DNA of 64,000 nucleotides from Numida meleagris (Eukaryota; Chordata; Aves; Galliformes; Numididae): contig NC_034424.1 of assembly GCF_002078875.1 (NCBI RefSeq), positions 6,370,793 through 6,434,792 on the forward strand. The letters are read 5' to 3'. The position numbers were made by a program, and so were the translations under genes. Under the pieces are notes generated by a model. It was not told the DNA's origin, made no database searches, and was given only the letters and a program-made list of their open reading frames with translations. Positions 40,601 through 55,600 of the stretch are shown here, piece by piece. How positions within the stretch are numbered: position 1 is the first letter of the stretch; each line of letters begins with the position of its first letter.

Positions 40601-43600
40601 GTTATTGAAAACAGACCATCAGCCTTGAGTCCCAGCCCTGCAGTCAGCAATACGTGGGTCTTCCACACCTGAGGCATCAGCACAAAGACAAGCCAACTGC
40701 AGAAAGAGGATCTGGACTGGAAAGGGATTTCATCTAAGCAAGACTGCACTTAATACATACACACACATACATACACACTAAACCTACCTGCACGATCCAC
40801 GTGACTTGAGGCAGGTCTAGTCCACGTGCTGCAACGTCCTTTAAAATTAACAAGGAAATTACTAAGTAAAAACACTCCGCAGATCTCAGCAAATTATGAA
40901 CTATGCTGGGATAGTGATTATGCTGGGAAACAACTGGCTACACAAATAGGAATTTTACGTGCGTGTTTTTAGGAGAGGTGGGCTGAAGGTCAAAACTAGT
41001 GTGAAGGGTTTTAAATACAAGGGAAATCGTTACCAGGTTAATACAATGAGAAGCGTTTCACTACCATGGGCCAAAGCTTGGAGAATACAAGAACAGCTCT
41101 TTGAGGAGAGTGGTGTTGAATTACAGCAGTCTGCTACAGTCCCTTTACATTACATCAGAGAGAGTCAGCTATCTTAATGGTACTGACACCTTTGGTTCTT
41201 CAGTTTGTTTCATTGATGAAAACAGATCTGCTCGTAGCACATACTACACAAACAGCAAGAGAGGCAGAATTAAATCCCTGGAAGGCAATATTGCTACTGA
41301 GCTAACTTCTTCTCCAGCAAGTCTAAGAACCAAAATCAGGCTGCTAATGATGAAAAGGAAGATGGTCACAAAAATGATCAAAGATCCTAGGCCTTGAGTA
41401 GAACGTCCAAACATGCACTGGTCTCTGCCAAGAACTAATTCGTAGTTTCCTAAGTGATGATATGAAGTTGAGGAACAGAAGACTTGCAGAGCACCTGGTG
41501 CTGTGATTTAAAAGGAAGAAAAAAAAAAAAAGGCCAACAAACAATTTAATAGAATCTGCAGGAAGCTCAAGGGGAGGGGACTTCAGCCATCCCTTAGATT
41601 TTCACCAGCCTGGCTTTGATTTGGAGAAACAAAACTCAGTCCTGAAGAAAACAGTCTGAAGCTACTGTCAGGCACATGGTTTGATGTGCCAGCTGGTGAG
41701 AAAAGCCATCAACTTGGAGAAGGGCTTGAGTGAGACCCTTTAGTTATCTGCAGATAGTACAGCTCAAAAATCTATCCTGTCAGAGAGGAAACAGAGTTTA
41801 AATGCTGTTCAAAATGGAGAGAGAGCGCAAGCGTGCTTCAATCTCCCTTCTTGATGTTCTGTTCATTAGCAATGTCCTCACATACTCCTTGGATTTTACA
41901 TTCACCACGCGCAATAACAGAGCAGGTGTGCAGATTTAACTCTGTTAGGTAATGTTTTGGAACACATGTATCTTTTAGCTAGTTGCAAAATAGAATATAT
42001 TAAGAATGTAAGCAGGAGCTTAATGTACTAAAAATGTGTCAGCCACCCACTGAAGTGTTTTCATGCAACTCCCACACACGTTAAAAGACGAGGAAGCTGA
42101 TGTTTTGGCAGCAAAGGCCTTTCCATAAGCGCTAGCCAGGCTGCTTTGTGGCTCCAACTGCAGCAAAGGAGGAGGCAGTTTCCACAGCGCCCACTCTGAA
42201 ATAATACACGCTTCCACTCCAACACGCTCATTAAGGAACGACTTGTTCCCAGAGTCAGATGAACAGATGTACAAAAAGCCATTTAAAGGAGGCTGGAGAA
42301 AATAAATCAAGGGAAGTCAGGGAACGTGTACAGCAGTTACCAGGATAACAAGATTATGAACTCTACAGCACAATCAGACAGGAGTGCTGATGTCTGATTT
42401 TGCTGGTTCTGCTACGTACTTCCATGCTGACAAGCCTTTGGTGTTTTCCTGTTCTGTGCTCTCACACCTAGCAGTCTAGGAAAGGCTGTAGCTGAGCACA
42501 GGGCTCTGACCTTGGGACAAGGTTGAAATATGCAGATAACCAAGCTATCCTTGTGGTCACAAGCATGCATCTCCAACACTGGGAAAGGAACCATCCCTCT
42601 CATCCACTAGGACCCTTTCCCTTCTCTTCTAAGATACCTTTTTGCAACACATCTGGCTGGGAAACCACTGCTGCAGACAGCATCGTTCCCATGTACGTTT
42701 GCCAAAGGAAGCAGGAAAACTGAAAGGTTAACCAAAAACATGATAAAGAGCCAGGGACATTTCAGGAGGAGGCTCTCTCCCATCATCAGTCTTGTATTCA
42801 CTACTCCTTTCACAATGCCACCGACTCCATTCAGCTGTTACTGACATGTATCAGCAGCTATTCTCTTGAGGTTTAACTTGGCTTTCTTTCAGAAGTATCT
42901 TGGGATTTACTGGTAATTGGAGTGTTTTGCAAACTCTCAAAGATTTCTCAGTATCAGTCCACCTGCGTCTCCTGTAGCTCCTTTTTCATAAAGACCCCAA
43001 GTAGGCAGCAGCAGGGTAGAATTAGGATAAAAAGTTGGAGATGATTTGCCTTCCTCTGCTGAGGAAGCCATGAGCTTCTTGCTTCTCACATCTTTAGAAA
43101 AACACTTCTGGGTCATCGTACTGGGAAAGAGAACACAGCTCAAACAACAATTATCCTGTTTTACTAGCACTACATTTATTTCCCACACAGAAGCACTAAC
43201 CTGCTGCCAGCACTCTTTCAAGAAGCCCGACAGATTTCCAATTCACTGCTTTCACTTCTTCCCCATTGCCCCAGACAGCATTAGCCCTTCCATGTATTTC
43301 TCACACCACCATTCCTCAATAACAGGGAAATCAAGAATATGACACCTGATTGATGACATCACTGCTGTTTCCTCTCAGTGGGCAGCAAGAGGGAGAACTA
43401 AATGCCCATCTCACAGGAGCAAGGAAAAAAGAAACGACTCCAGCGCAGTTCTAAAGAAAACTCTGATGCCAACCAAAGAATAATCTGAAGCCTTAACCAC
43501 GTTCCTGGCCTGACCCCAACTGCAAGTCACAGAACGGCACAATTTAGAAGTCTGACCAACCTGAGGACTTGCAGAAATACTGAAATTCCTGCTCTTAACA

Positions 43601-46600
43601 ATTCATGTCAGCAGCCTGTCCTCATGGCCCGCGACAGGGGTGGTGAGGTAGAGAGAGGGGTTGGATGCAAGGGAACAAAGGACAAAAACCCCACACAGAG
43701 AGCAAAGCGTATTGCTGCGGAATATCAGAAACAGCACAGCCACAAAACTTTTGCAAGGGCCTTCATTTGCTCACAATCTAATTAGGGCAAAGGAAATTGC
43801 TAAAGTTGCTTTTGAAAGACACTCAACGGTGAGGTCTTGAAGGCCCTGAGCTTGACAATTGGCTGCCTACATGAGGCCTAGAAGTACAGATGGAAGGCAG
43901 CTTGCTCAGGTGCCAGGCTGTCAGTTGGATTAAAATGACTCATTTATTTACCAAAGAACCTCACAAAGTGCTTTAGCTAACAGGCAGAGAGGGCCTAACG
44001 GCTCTCCAAGCTGGGGAAGAAGCTCTCGCGCCTTCCCGGCCTGCCAAAAGTCATTACTGCCGAGTGTGGAAAGCCATCAGCAGGGTAGAGACCCCCGTCG
44101 GCAGGGTGACAGATTGGGCTGCGTAATCAGAGGAGGAAGGAGAGAGCACAGAAGCTGTCAGAGGCGAAAGCTCTTGGCTGGGGCCGCCAGAAAACTGGCA
44201 AGATGAGTTAGCGTGACTGAGTAAACAGCAAACAATCTCCAAATGATCTTTCCTCTCTCCCTGGAAGAGATGAACTTGTTTAAAAGGCACATCCCAAAGG
44301 AAGCTGCAAAGAACTTCAGTGAAGGAGAGAGAAATAAATCTGGATGAGACCCTCTGAGATATACAGCCCTTCTTTATTTTCTTGACTGCAGAAAATATTT
44401 CATGGACTATACTAATATACATATGACATAGAGCAAATTAATAAAAGGAACAGCAGGTCCCATTGCTTACTGGAGCGGAAAGATGGGTGGAGAACATGGC
44501 ATAAGGGACAAGGGAAGGACAGTAACATTATTTGTGCTGCTCTTTTGTGAGCCAAGTTTCAAAATTTTGCGGGCGCAAAACATGGTTTTGCAGTGAAGAG
44601 AGCAGAACCATCTCACTGCAGATTTTTGCTGATATGAATAAAAGCATCAGAAAAAGCAATGCCCTCGGAGGCAGGAGGTGCTCATAGTGCCTGGCTGCCC
44701 TTTGGACATCTGCGTTGGGAAGGCACCTGTAATGTGGGACTAGTGCAAAGCGTATCTCTATATTAAGGTGTCCATATGGTCCCCATTACTGTGGTAACAG
44801 GCCACCTCCTGGTTTCAATGCATTTGTCCTCCCAACATCTCTGTAAGATAGAAGAGTGCTACTATCCCCATTTTACAGATGGGGAACTGAAGCACGGAGA
44901 TATTTTGGGGCTAGACGTACAACTTACTGTACTTAACATGCTAACCATGTGCCAGATGAGCCATAGTAACGGTAACTGTCAGGATTTGCATCCCTGCCTT
45001 GCAGTAAATGCAAAGTAGCTTAGACTGCAAACTGAAGTAGGGTTATGATAAATGCATCACCTTACACTACTCTCTTCACTGCAATCGAGGCTAATACACA
45101 TTAACTCCCATTTATGACAGGTCAGGAGCAAACACAACTATCATCACTCAGTTGACACGTGGCTAGCTGCCTTGTCATCACAATTCCACGTCCACTTGTA
45201 TGGAGTCTGTGGCGTGGCAGGAAATCAAGCCACATCTCCAGTGTCTCAAGAGGGGAATCCCATCCACTGGGACTTCTTTATCTAACTTATTTTTCTTCCT
45301 ACCCTGTCATCAGCCGTGTGTTTCTTGGCATATTTTTCCTGCCACAGGCTGCATTTCTCCTCCAAACTGTCTTAGCCAGGAACTGTTATCCCAATGAAAG
45401 ACACAAGAGTGTTGATGATTCTATTTTAACTTTGTCTAAAATTGAGCATTCAGCATCTTTGTGAACTCCTTAAACAGAAATCTCAGTAACAAAATAAGTC
45501 CTTGAAATTTCTCAGTTATAGATAGAACATGCATGAAGGATAACACAGTTTACCCATTTAGTATACAGCATTTACCATATGCTACTTATCTTCAAAATAC
45601 TCTGTCTACACCAGCAAATGATGAAGTTCAATATGTTCCTCAGCTGAGACACTTAAGTATTATCTCCAGATACAGGAAAATCAAGTAGTAGTTACACTTA
45701 TGAATTGCAAAGATGCATTTTGACCTTGATCAATTCATTGTAAAGACTTTATACAGAAGAGGAGCAGGTAACATGTCCATCTTCACAGGTGATACAAAAT
45801 ATAATTTGGCAACGCTAAGTCAAATGCTCCTATATACGTGGCAGTCCCAGTTCATAACTGTGCACATAAAGATAAGAAAAAAATTAGCTCCCATTCTCTG
45901 AAAAAAAATATATGTATAAATTGCAACTAGTTTCCTTTAAGAATAATGTGCTGCAAGAACAGGAATCATTTCAGAGCTAGAGAGGGTTTCTCAGCTCTAA
46001 TTACTCCCGATCGCTGTAATTTACAAGTTTGCGGTGGGTAGAAATCGCCAAGATTCACACATTTTCAGATCAACAGCTGCCACTATTAGAGAGCAAATCG
46101 TGCAGCCTTCTGCACCACTGCAGCAGGCTAGCTGTGGCACCGACAGGTCAGAAACAGAAAGTAGAAGGTGCCACCATAACACAAGGGTGCCAGCAAACTT
46201 CAGTAGAGGACAAGAATCTCTCCCTCAGCACCCTTGAAGGAAGCTTGAAGGGCAAAGCATGGAGAGCAGCAGAGCATGTGCATTTCTAATGACACCGTTC
46301 TCTGGTAGGGCTTCCCTTCCATCCCTGCAGGCTTTCGTTTTTAACCTTGGGGTAGTCATTAAGATGGAAAATATCACACCACATCCAATTTACCTGGCAG
46401 TTACGGGGCACGCTACAAATAAGGATTGCTTTCTATTGACTGCACACAGAGGGCAAGGTTCCAGCTTCAGATGAACAGATTTTTGCAGACATACAGCCAC
46501 GCAACATACTTAGAGGCTCTTGTGTAAGATACGCTTTTTTTTCTGCATACGGTGCCTTACAGCAAAAGATCATGCAATAGTTTGCAAAGAGGGCACCAGC

Positions 46601-49600
46601 CCTTATTTAACATGTGAGATGCAGAAAAAGGAGATGACCTTCCTCAAGGTCAGACAGCGAGCTGGAATTACAGTTCAGTGCCAAGTCTTCTGTTCTACCA
46701 TTAGATACCAGGCGGGCCCATTAACATGGTGCTGCAAAGGGACTAAGATACTTACAGTGCAAAGTAAGATGCCGGTATTGGATTTTAGGAACTCCTGGAA
46801 GACCTCTGTTCTTTCCTAGAGAATTAGAACAGAAAAATGAAGAATATGTATGCACATTACAATCAACCTTAAAGCAAATTAGCTAGAGTAACAACAACTA
46901 TGCCTCTTCTGACCCTATCATGCATAGCTTCAAGAGCAGTCAGGCTCAAATGAAAAAGTAATAGTACAGAGGTGTGGTCCAGAAGGCACAACAGGGCAAA
47001 CCCAAATATGCTTGATCAAAACAAATAATTAAGTACTGGAGATGCTCAGCTGCACAGTTGCTCATGAGAACCATGGGATAAGTTCCAAAGCAAAAGGACA
47101 AGGGAAAGGAGACCTTGGTCAGAATCCTCTGTGCTGGGGCAGGGAGGTGGTGTGCTTCCAGCCTTTGAGGCAGCCTCCACAGAGCTCCCTGGGCGCCCTC
47201 CCGTGGCCCCAGCAACGAGGAGGGCCCTTGCACGGGTAAGGGCCACCCCACAGGCTCCTGAAAACAAGAACTGATGACATTGGGTTGGGACCTAAGTATC
47301 AGTGCCACAGCTGCATCCACATCTCTGGTCTGTATCAACAATTCCTGCTACTCCACTTCTAAACTGAGGTCAGGCTCCAAGGTAGGGCTGGCCCACAGCC
47401 CCAGACACCACGTTGCCATGCCAGCAGTCCCACATGACATTACAGACATATTTGCTGTTACATTAGTCAGCCTCTGACACCAGTAACTGAAGGCCTGAAT
47501 AGCATTTGGTCTTCGCGTTTGCCAGTAACACCTACTCAACTGCTTCTGCCCACCCAACTGTAAGAAACAACTGCATGCTCCCATTTCCTTGATCTTACTC
47601 CACTTACTCTTGTCCTTTTCAGAGCTCAGACTGTCTCTGGCTTCAAACATACCATCCCCATCTTCTTCCTGCACCCTTTTTCTTCCGAAATATCCTCACC
47701 TCCATGTTCCAAACATTCCTCCTCAGAGTCCTAGCTAGGGGCTAAGTGAACAGCCTGCTACAATGATGATATAGAAGCAACCTTACATACCTGACTCCCA
47801 GCTAGACTTACTGTTCTAGAAAAGAAGGGAAACTTGGGCCTTGCTGACACGCTGAACCCTCTGCTGACAAAAATTAAAGAAGAGAGCACGCTGTATCTTG
47901 TTGACAATGACAGCAGCCGTGCTCAGCAGTACCATATGGGATCCACAATTTAGCTCCATTAATGCTCTTAATTTGAAGACATCAAGCACTAATTACACAC
48001 TGGGTACTAAAAAGGCAAAACCCTTCCCCTGGTGCCAGCTACTTAGTGGTGTTCTGTTGCCTTAACAGCTGGTCAGGGTAGAGTTGGGCCAGACTGGGCC
48101 TGCTCACTCGCTCAGACAGGCAGGTTGAGGAAAGGCCAGAATGCAGGGACAGCAAAGCACATGTTTCTGGTCTCCACAGGATGGGAATGAGCAAGAAAAA
48201 CAATGGCTCTTCACCTCTTGCTTCATCAGAAAAGCTCTATTCATTTACCATCTCCGCTGTGCAGCTCAGAGTGGAGCAGCAGGTCTCTCTATCACAGGCT
48301 GAGGGCAAGATCAGGGGCTGAAGTTTCCAGGGAGCTCCCTTGGCTATTGAGAGAAACACTGCAGTGACAGCTTATTTGGTGCTCTTCTCCTGGCCTCTCA
48401 GCTCCCTGCAGCAAACTCCAAATTCATCATCCAGGCCCACTCTGCTAAAACCCATTTATTCTGAGGTAATTATCATTATCTTGCTATTATTCCATACTAG
48501 TGAAAAGAATAGCCTGTCAAGACACTGTTCTTTAAAATCAATGCCAAACTGCTCCATCCTCATCTAATGGGGGTCAACTTATGTAGTAACATTTTGGGGC
48601 TCAGATGAAGTTTGCCTCTGGCATCAGAAGTCTTTCTTGACTGCATGAAAGAGAAGCATGGATACATAAATGGTTTAAGCATGCCCACTGGGAATACTGA
48701 ACGGCTGCCTCAGCCTGCTGAAATAATACCTCCTTCCTCTTCAGCTGTGTTTTTCAGATATAGCTACCAAAGTACTTTTCAGAAGTAGGACAATATTCTT
48801 ATTCTCATTAGCAGATGGAAGAGTGAGGCCCCTAGAGGTGAAATGATTCTCTATCCTCTCCTCTGCCCTCTTCCCCAAAATAACCACAAAATAAATCACA
48901 GTGAACAAGGAACAAAACTGTGTATCCTGCCATTTTGATAATGCTTACTTCCTGTTCCATGTTGCCATGCAGTCGTAGAAACTGTAAGTGCACGGAGGAG
49001 ACAGATGAACGTTTTGATTGTTCAGACTCTAGCTCTCCTGAAAGGACATTATCAAGGAGCTCGGAGTGGAATTCCACTTGTTCACAACTGGAGAAAAAGA
49101 TGATCATCTTATGTTGCTTTTCAAACTGCAAAAAAACCAAGAAAATTGCATTTGACCACCTCCTGTAGGCCTCTCCCAACACCCTCATCTCAGGGTATCT
49201 ACCTGACTTTCTCTTCTGTAGATACAATTACCGAGGACCGGATACATTAGGGAGTTTGACACCAAATGCTAAGCCACTAAAGAAATTACCTCATGTCAGC
49301 ATGAAAGACATAAGTTCAAAGCTTTATCCCTAATCCACGCTAACCTTGACAGACTAAGAGATGTAGGAGTAGAAATGAGCAAAGGGCTACTTAATTATAT
49401 AAATGCAAACAGGAGTCTCACCTTGCATTTCTCTAGGATAAAAGCTGCTAACGTGACAAGCCTCAGTTTGCTGGGGACCATCACGAAATACTGCTTGAGC
49501 TTCTCTGGAACAGCAAAGTTTTCCTGGTCCATACAGTTTGAGGAACTACTGGCTTCTTTCTCTGTTTGTAATGCTGGTTTGAGACTCTTCTGGATTTCGT

Positions 49601-52600
49601 CTGCTATGGAAATTCTGATGGGATCATTCAAACTGATATCAGCCAGCCGTGTTACTCCTAAACCACAGGAAATGAAAAATACATGAGGCTCAATCTGGCA
49701 TGCTGCTAGAGAAGGTGATGATATATTCACATAAAGAACAATTAATGCAATTCCAGTGAAAAACAGAGAAGGACAAGGAACTAACGTGTGAAGCTTCAAA
49801 CACTAAGAGAACACTTACACCAACTTCAGATTTTTCAGGGCTTAGCCAAGCATAGTTGCTGTGGACTCCACCAAAATTGTCACAAGACCCTACTCCAGCC
49901 AACTGTGCTCCTTTGCATTTACCAAGAGCATAAGAGTCACTAGGCCTGGCCCAATTCCTGCCTCAGCAATTGACTGTAAGACACAGAGCAACCGACATAC
50001 CAACTGTCCTGTCATTAGTTTTTTTTTTGCCTTAATTCATCTGTAAGGAGAAAAGCATCATACAAAAACAGTGCTCGCCAGGTTCATGGCTCTGCAATGC
50101 GTGTGACATATACGTAAACACAGTGACAGAAATTCCAGTAACAAAGAAGTGTCATAAACCCAATAAAATCAATAGGCACCAATCTACTTCTGCAAAGGGC
50201 TTCTTTTTGGGCTATCATTTAGTAAGACTCAAATATTTTGCAGTTCCCTGTGAATTTTTCAGCTGAAAGAGCTGACCAACTGTCTGTACCCTACCTTCAG
50301 TGAGCGTGGCTGAGAGCAGGACATTCTGCCGTGTCTCCCTCTCGGCATTTAAAGCGTTAAGTATCACAGTTACGTCCTTCTCAAAGCCCAGGTCCAGGAT
50401 CCTACAAAAGCAACAGAAATGATAAAAGATGCCCTCAGGAAGGAATGAGAAGAAAGCCTTAAGCCTACATAATCCAAACAAAAATAGCAGAAGTGCTAGA
50501 CCTGATCAGATCTTTGGCCCATCTAGCTTTATGCCTCATCTTAAGCTTTTTGCCAGGGTCAGATATGTCGGAAGACACCAAGAGAATCTCTGCAGTCGAA
50601 TAATTGTAGAATAATCTGTTCAAATGGGACATTTCTTCCTCATCTCAGACATCTGCTGCTTGGCTGATGCCACTGAGCATAAATGGTTTGAAGATTTTCA
50701 TTATTTTTTTAATGCGTTATCCATGTAGATGTAGGGGGTATGTTTATTCTTTTCTACATCTAAACATCTGAAAGTTTACCTGTCTGCTTCATCAATGATC
50801 AGCCACTGAGTGCGACGGAAATGAATACATTCTGTGGACTTGATGTGATCCACCAGGCGACCAGGAGTTGAAATAAGGATATTTATCCCCTTCCGTAATC
50901 TGATTTAAAAACACCAAAAAAAAAGGAAAAAAAGAAAAAAAAAAACAACACTCAGGTCACCACTAATTCTAGAACAGGACCCTAGAATGAGGAACTGGAA
51001 CCTACAGAGGAAAAATCATCGCCACAGCAAGATGAGCAGGAACAGTACTTTCTCACTGATAAAAGCTGGAATTCCTTGCACAGCCAGCTTTTACCCTTAA
51101 TCATCACTGATATTCACAGTGGCACACTCAACAATACAGACAAGGTGGAAAGAAATATCAGTAATATTAAAAAAAAAAACCTAAAGCATGCAAGCCAGGT
51201 TTTCTTTCAAATTGAGTACTTTTTGCTGTCAAGAGTAAACTTCTTTTTGTGTATGCTTATACATAGACAAATGAAAATTCCATTCTGGATTACTGGCTTA
51301 CAGTTCAATTTCTGAAAAGGGAAAAAGAAAGATTTTTAACACCAGGAAATCTCTTCTCCAGAAAGCAATTTCCCCCGTAACAAATACTATAGACAGCACT
51401 TGGTGGTAAGCAAATATAAGTGTTTGTCAGAAGAGAAAAAATACTGACACAAGAGATCATCTTCTCAGAAGGCTCATCAACATTTTAGAAATAGATCCAA
51501 CTGAGGAAAGTGAATACCTCCTGCTGACCCAGCCACCATATCTGTGTAAGATCCAGGGGGATCACAGCTTGAACCAAACTCGCAACTTCCTTGCTCAGTA
51601 AGAAAAGCACTCTAAAGAAGAGCAACAGATAAAAAGGCTGAAGAGCAGAAGAACCCAAAATGCAATTTAAGAAGTTGGCTTCCTACCTGGCTTTTTCTGA
51701 TTTTCTCTTTTCTCCCCCCATAAGCACTCCAGGCACAATCCAGGTAAATGGCTACAGAAAGGAAAACCAAGAGCAACATAGATTCTTCTTCATAAAGAGA
51801 CAGTCTAATCAAAAAACTATTTTTCTTGGCTAAAAGAGAAAAGACTGAGGCTGGCAGCAGTGCGTGCCTGATTTGATCTAACAGATACAATCTGCATGCA
51901 CTATCTCACCCACAGCTAAATATCAATGGCCCCTCTAGTTCCAGGCATGTAAACTTACTCCCCACATTATCTGGGAAGATAGAAATGGAATCATCTTTGC
52001 ACCACTTCCACTCACATAATAATATTTCTTTTCCTTCTCCCCATGAAGTCTAAATGTTCAAAGACAAGCTACACTGCTATTTCTTCATCTTGTCTTTAAG
52101 CAATATCCTCCTGTGGCCAAGGAAGACTTAAGAAAGACACAGGACCCATAAAGTTTATTTCTATGTACACAGACCTACAGGCACACAGTCACCACATCTG
52201 CACATAAAATGTCAGTCTCACTGATACTAGCAGGAGTTTTTGCCATTTACTTTAATGAGGCCCAGCTCTTCATCAAATCCAACACTGCTCAATATTTACA
52301 GGGGAGATAATCAAAGCACAGGACTGCCACTGCCTTGCTTGAGAAGAAATGCAGGACAGACACAGAGCACAGCTTGTAAGGATTGCACAAATGCGTGACT
52401 GGTAAATAAGTTTAAGTTTGCATGGGTCACTGCTTGCCAAAACACTCCAACAAAATAGTTCCTAACAAAAAGCACTCCTTTGTAAGGTTTAAAATAAGAA
52501 AGATGTCTAAGCAAGATCCGTACAATATAATCTCTGCAGCTGGCGTTAGAGTGCCAAGAAGAGATCAACGAGCCTTTTTCTCCCTCAGTAAATTACACTC

Positions 52601-55600
52601 CCCAGTTGTCCAGTCCTTCCATGCTCCAGTCAGACCATGATCTGAATCTTCCAGTTTGGGTCGCTATGGCAATTGATCTTTACTACACATTATATGTAAC
52701 AAAGCAAAAAATCAGAGGGGAGAAGGGTGGCAATCAGACTTCATCCCCTGAAGATCACTTTCAATCGCTTGAGGTCCTGACAGAATGCCACTGCCCAGTA
52801 TTAAAAGGTCCAAATTCCACACCAAGAGACTGCTCGTCATAACTTGTAACTACTATGAAAGACTGAAGTACTTTAAACCTCAGCAAGCTACAACCAAATA
52901 ACTCCACCATTAAAAAAGATTTGATTCCTTACTATTTCAAGGAAAAACAGAAGACGGAGTGGGAATGTGGATCAGATAAATCATTAAGATGTTCTAACCC
53001 CACTGTAAGATACTTTGCTTCAGTAAAAAGGAACACATCACCATTTAATGACTACTAAAAGCCTTCTAATTTCTCCAGCCTTTCAACTGGCAAAACAGCT
53101 TCTACTCCCCACCTGAAATCCATCTGTCTAGTAAGTTCCAAGAAAATGGCACATGTCATTGTGAGAGCTTCCAGGATGATCAAAGGATTAAAAAAAACAA
53201 CACAACACAACCAACCAAAAAAGCAACAGAGAACTGAATTCTTACCTTGAGTAGCTTCTGTATCGTATCAAAAGTCTGGAGTGCAAGCTAAGGAAATCAA
53301 CACAAGAAAGAGAGTTCTGAGAAAGCCTGCTAATGGACACTAAGTCCCTTTTAGGCTCAAAAAATCTGTAAAATAATCCAGTTACATATATTTTCACAAT
53401 CCTAAATACATCCTTGATTGTTTTTTTTAGAAGTTGCCTATTATTTTATTATCTTGAAAAATCCTGTCATGTTTTTGAACAGGTCCAAATATCTGTCTAC
53501 TGGTTCAGGTCCACAAGGTGGCTCTGAGGACTATACAGACCTGCTGGCCTCTCTGGATGACCCAGGGATAAAATAAGTTGGAGGCACAAAAGAGTTTGCT
53601 CTACTGGAGGAGTAAAAAGGAAAGTTGCAAAACTTTCGGAAGAAAATCATTACAAAAAGGAACTGCAGCCCAGAGGTTAAAATAAGTCATCTTCTAGCAG
53701 TCAGGAAAGGCCACGCTATTCCCTCCATGACCACAGAGGGATCACACCACTGGATCTTGCTACCTCTTCATTTCCCAGTAAGCAGAACAGAGATGGTATA
53801 CACAAAGCTTGTGAATCTAAATTTCTGGTGACTGAGAAACATTTCGCTGTCGGGTTTCACGTGCTGCCCAACAGATGCTCGTGCTGCGGCAACGAGGAAG
53901 GCTGAGAATGGCAGTGGTGCCACTCTGACTCACTCGTGGAACACAAGTATGTGAACAGGGCTTAGCTATGGGAAAAAAGCTTTTTTAACTGCTCTGACTA
54001 CACAGGCTACATCTTATTTGCCGAGCTTTCAAGAAAGGCCATTGCCTTCAACAGAAAGTAAAAGCGATACCAAATGTAATTACAAGTTATCTGCATAAGT
54101 GCAGTTAATTGAAGCTCTTCAAACAAGCTCATGAGCAGTTTCCTACATGCTTAGTATTCATGGAGCATCCTAGCAAGGCAGTGAGCTTGCTGCAGTAAAA
54201 ATTTAAAATAGCTTCAGAGCTTTCTCTTCTCATGGAACTGAGATGAGATATTGCACTGCAGGTTCTATGAAACACTGTGACCCAAACTAGATACCTGTAA
54301 TCAATTCTCCACACTGAAGTTATTATTTGACGCACAAAAAAATAAGGTTGATACCTTCCTCTGAAATCGCTTTGGCAATTGCAAGTCATATAAATCAAAC
54401 AGAAGACAGTTCAGTGGAGAAACCAACTCCTGATAGCCTCATCTTCAGCATTCACTTATATATTCAAAAGAGAGGCTTTAAAAATGACGTGTTTGTATAA
54501 ACCTATGAAATTAGCTTTGCAAATACAATGGCTTTGCTTACACCCCCCACACGAGTTAGGCAAGCTTCTCCCTCCCATGCACTGAGCTAGAGAATTTCTC
54601 CAGTCTTCCCAATTGATCTCTCTCCCTGCATGGAAAAACTTGAAGAGATTTCTTACATCTTATTCCAATACAGCAGCAAGCAAAAGTGCCAACACACATC
54701 CAGAGAGCAAACATTCTTTCTGTGAGGGCAAAAGGACAGACGTTTCCTAAGACTGTTTTTAGGCCCTGGTGGATCCACATCTGCTCTACAAAAACAGCAT
54801 TCAAACACTCAGCAAGACTGAAAGAAAAAGGGTCACCTACCTCTCTTGTTGGGACTAATACCAGTGCATAAGGCCCATCACTCCGCTGCAAACAGAGAAG
54901 ACTGCTAAGAAGAATGTAGTGCTAATACACATGACATCTCCACTTTTAATGCCTAACAGCTGACAAAGCAAACTCTGATGGGTTTTAGTACAAGCTTGTA
55001 CATCACAGTTTGAGGTATTCCCCTCCCCTTGAAAAAAAATTTAAAAAGATCAACAATCTTTCAAATATCAATACCTCACTGCCATCTCTTTTCTGCTCTG
55101 AAACCCACCCACAGTCATACCCAACATTTTATTCCACATACACTGTTTCACTCTCAAATTTCTGAGTTGCAGAAATATTCTCACATTTGATGCACCATAA
55201 CAATCTGTAGGTGCCAGCAGTAGAAAGTAACAATGCAGGATGGGTTGGAAATGCACCACACCAACTTTTTTTATGGGTTGAAGCCTTTCCATAAAACGCA
55301 CAAGAGATGGCAGATTGGCAGCAGCACTTTCTGCTCAACCAGATGATCCAAATTGGGAGCAATTAACAAATCTCACTCGATGTTGAAAATTAGAAGTCTT
55401 ATTTCTAAGGAGATGGCAGTAACCTTTGTTTTCAGTTCTCCCAGGTTCCAAACTGCTGTCTCTTTTGCACAGCACCTTCTTCAAACTTTACAACATAGCC
55501 TACTTATCTGCTGCATGATGTAAAAGCAAATGTACAACATTTTACACATAATAACATTAAATCATCTGTACCTCAGCAGTATAGGATGATCACAAAGTGA

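Larger units (their letters stand above)
40839..46755 (-). other. DDX31: DDX31 intron 14, no exon seen
   Basis: 5.9 kb. Contains two MIR-like relics (44825-44915, 46598-46700). No motif island stands out as clearly as in introns 16-19. Confidence 0.7.

Noticed and set aside
44054..44422. 122-codon minus-strand frame in DDX31 intron 14
   Set aside because: No homology or splice phase fit; DDX31 exons 14 and 15 join without it.
52225..52280. Phrase resembling an old sauropsid dispersed repeat
   Set aside because: Too short and diverged to assign by eye.
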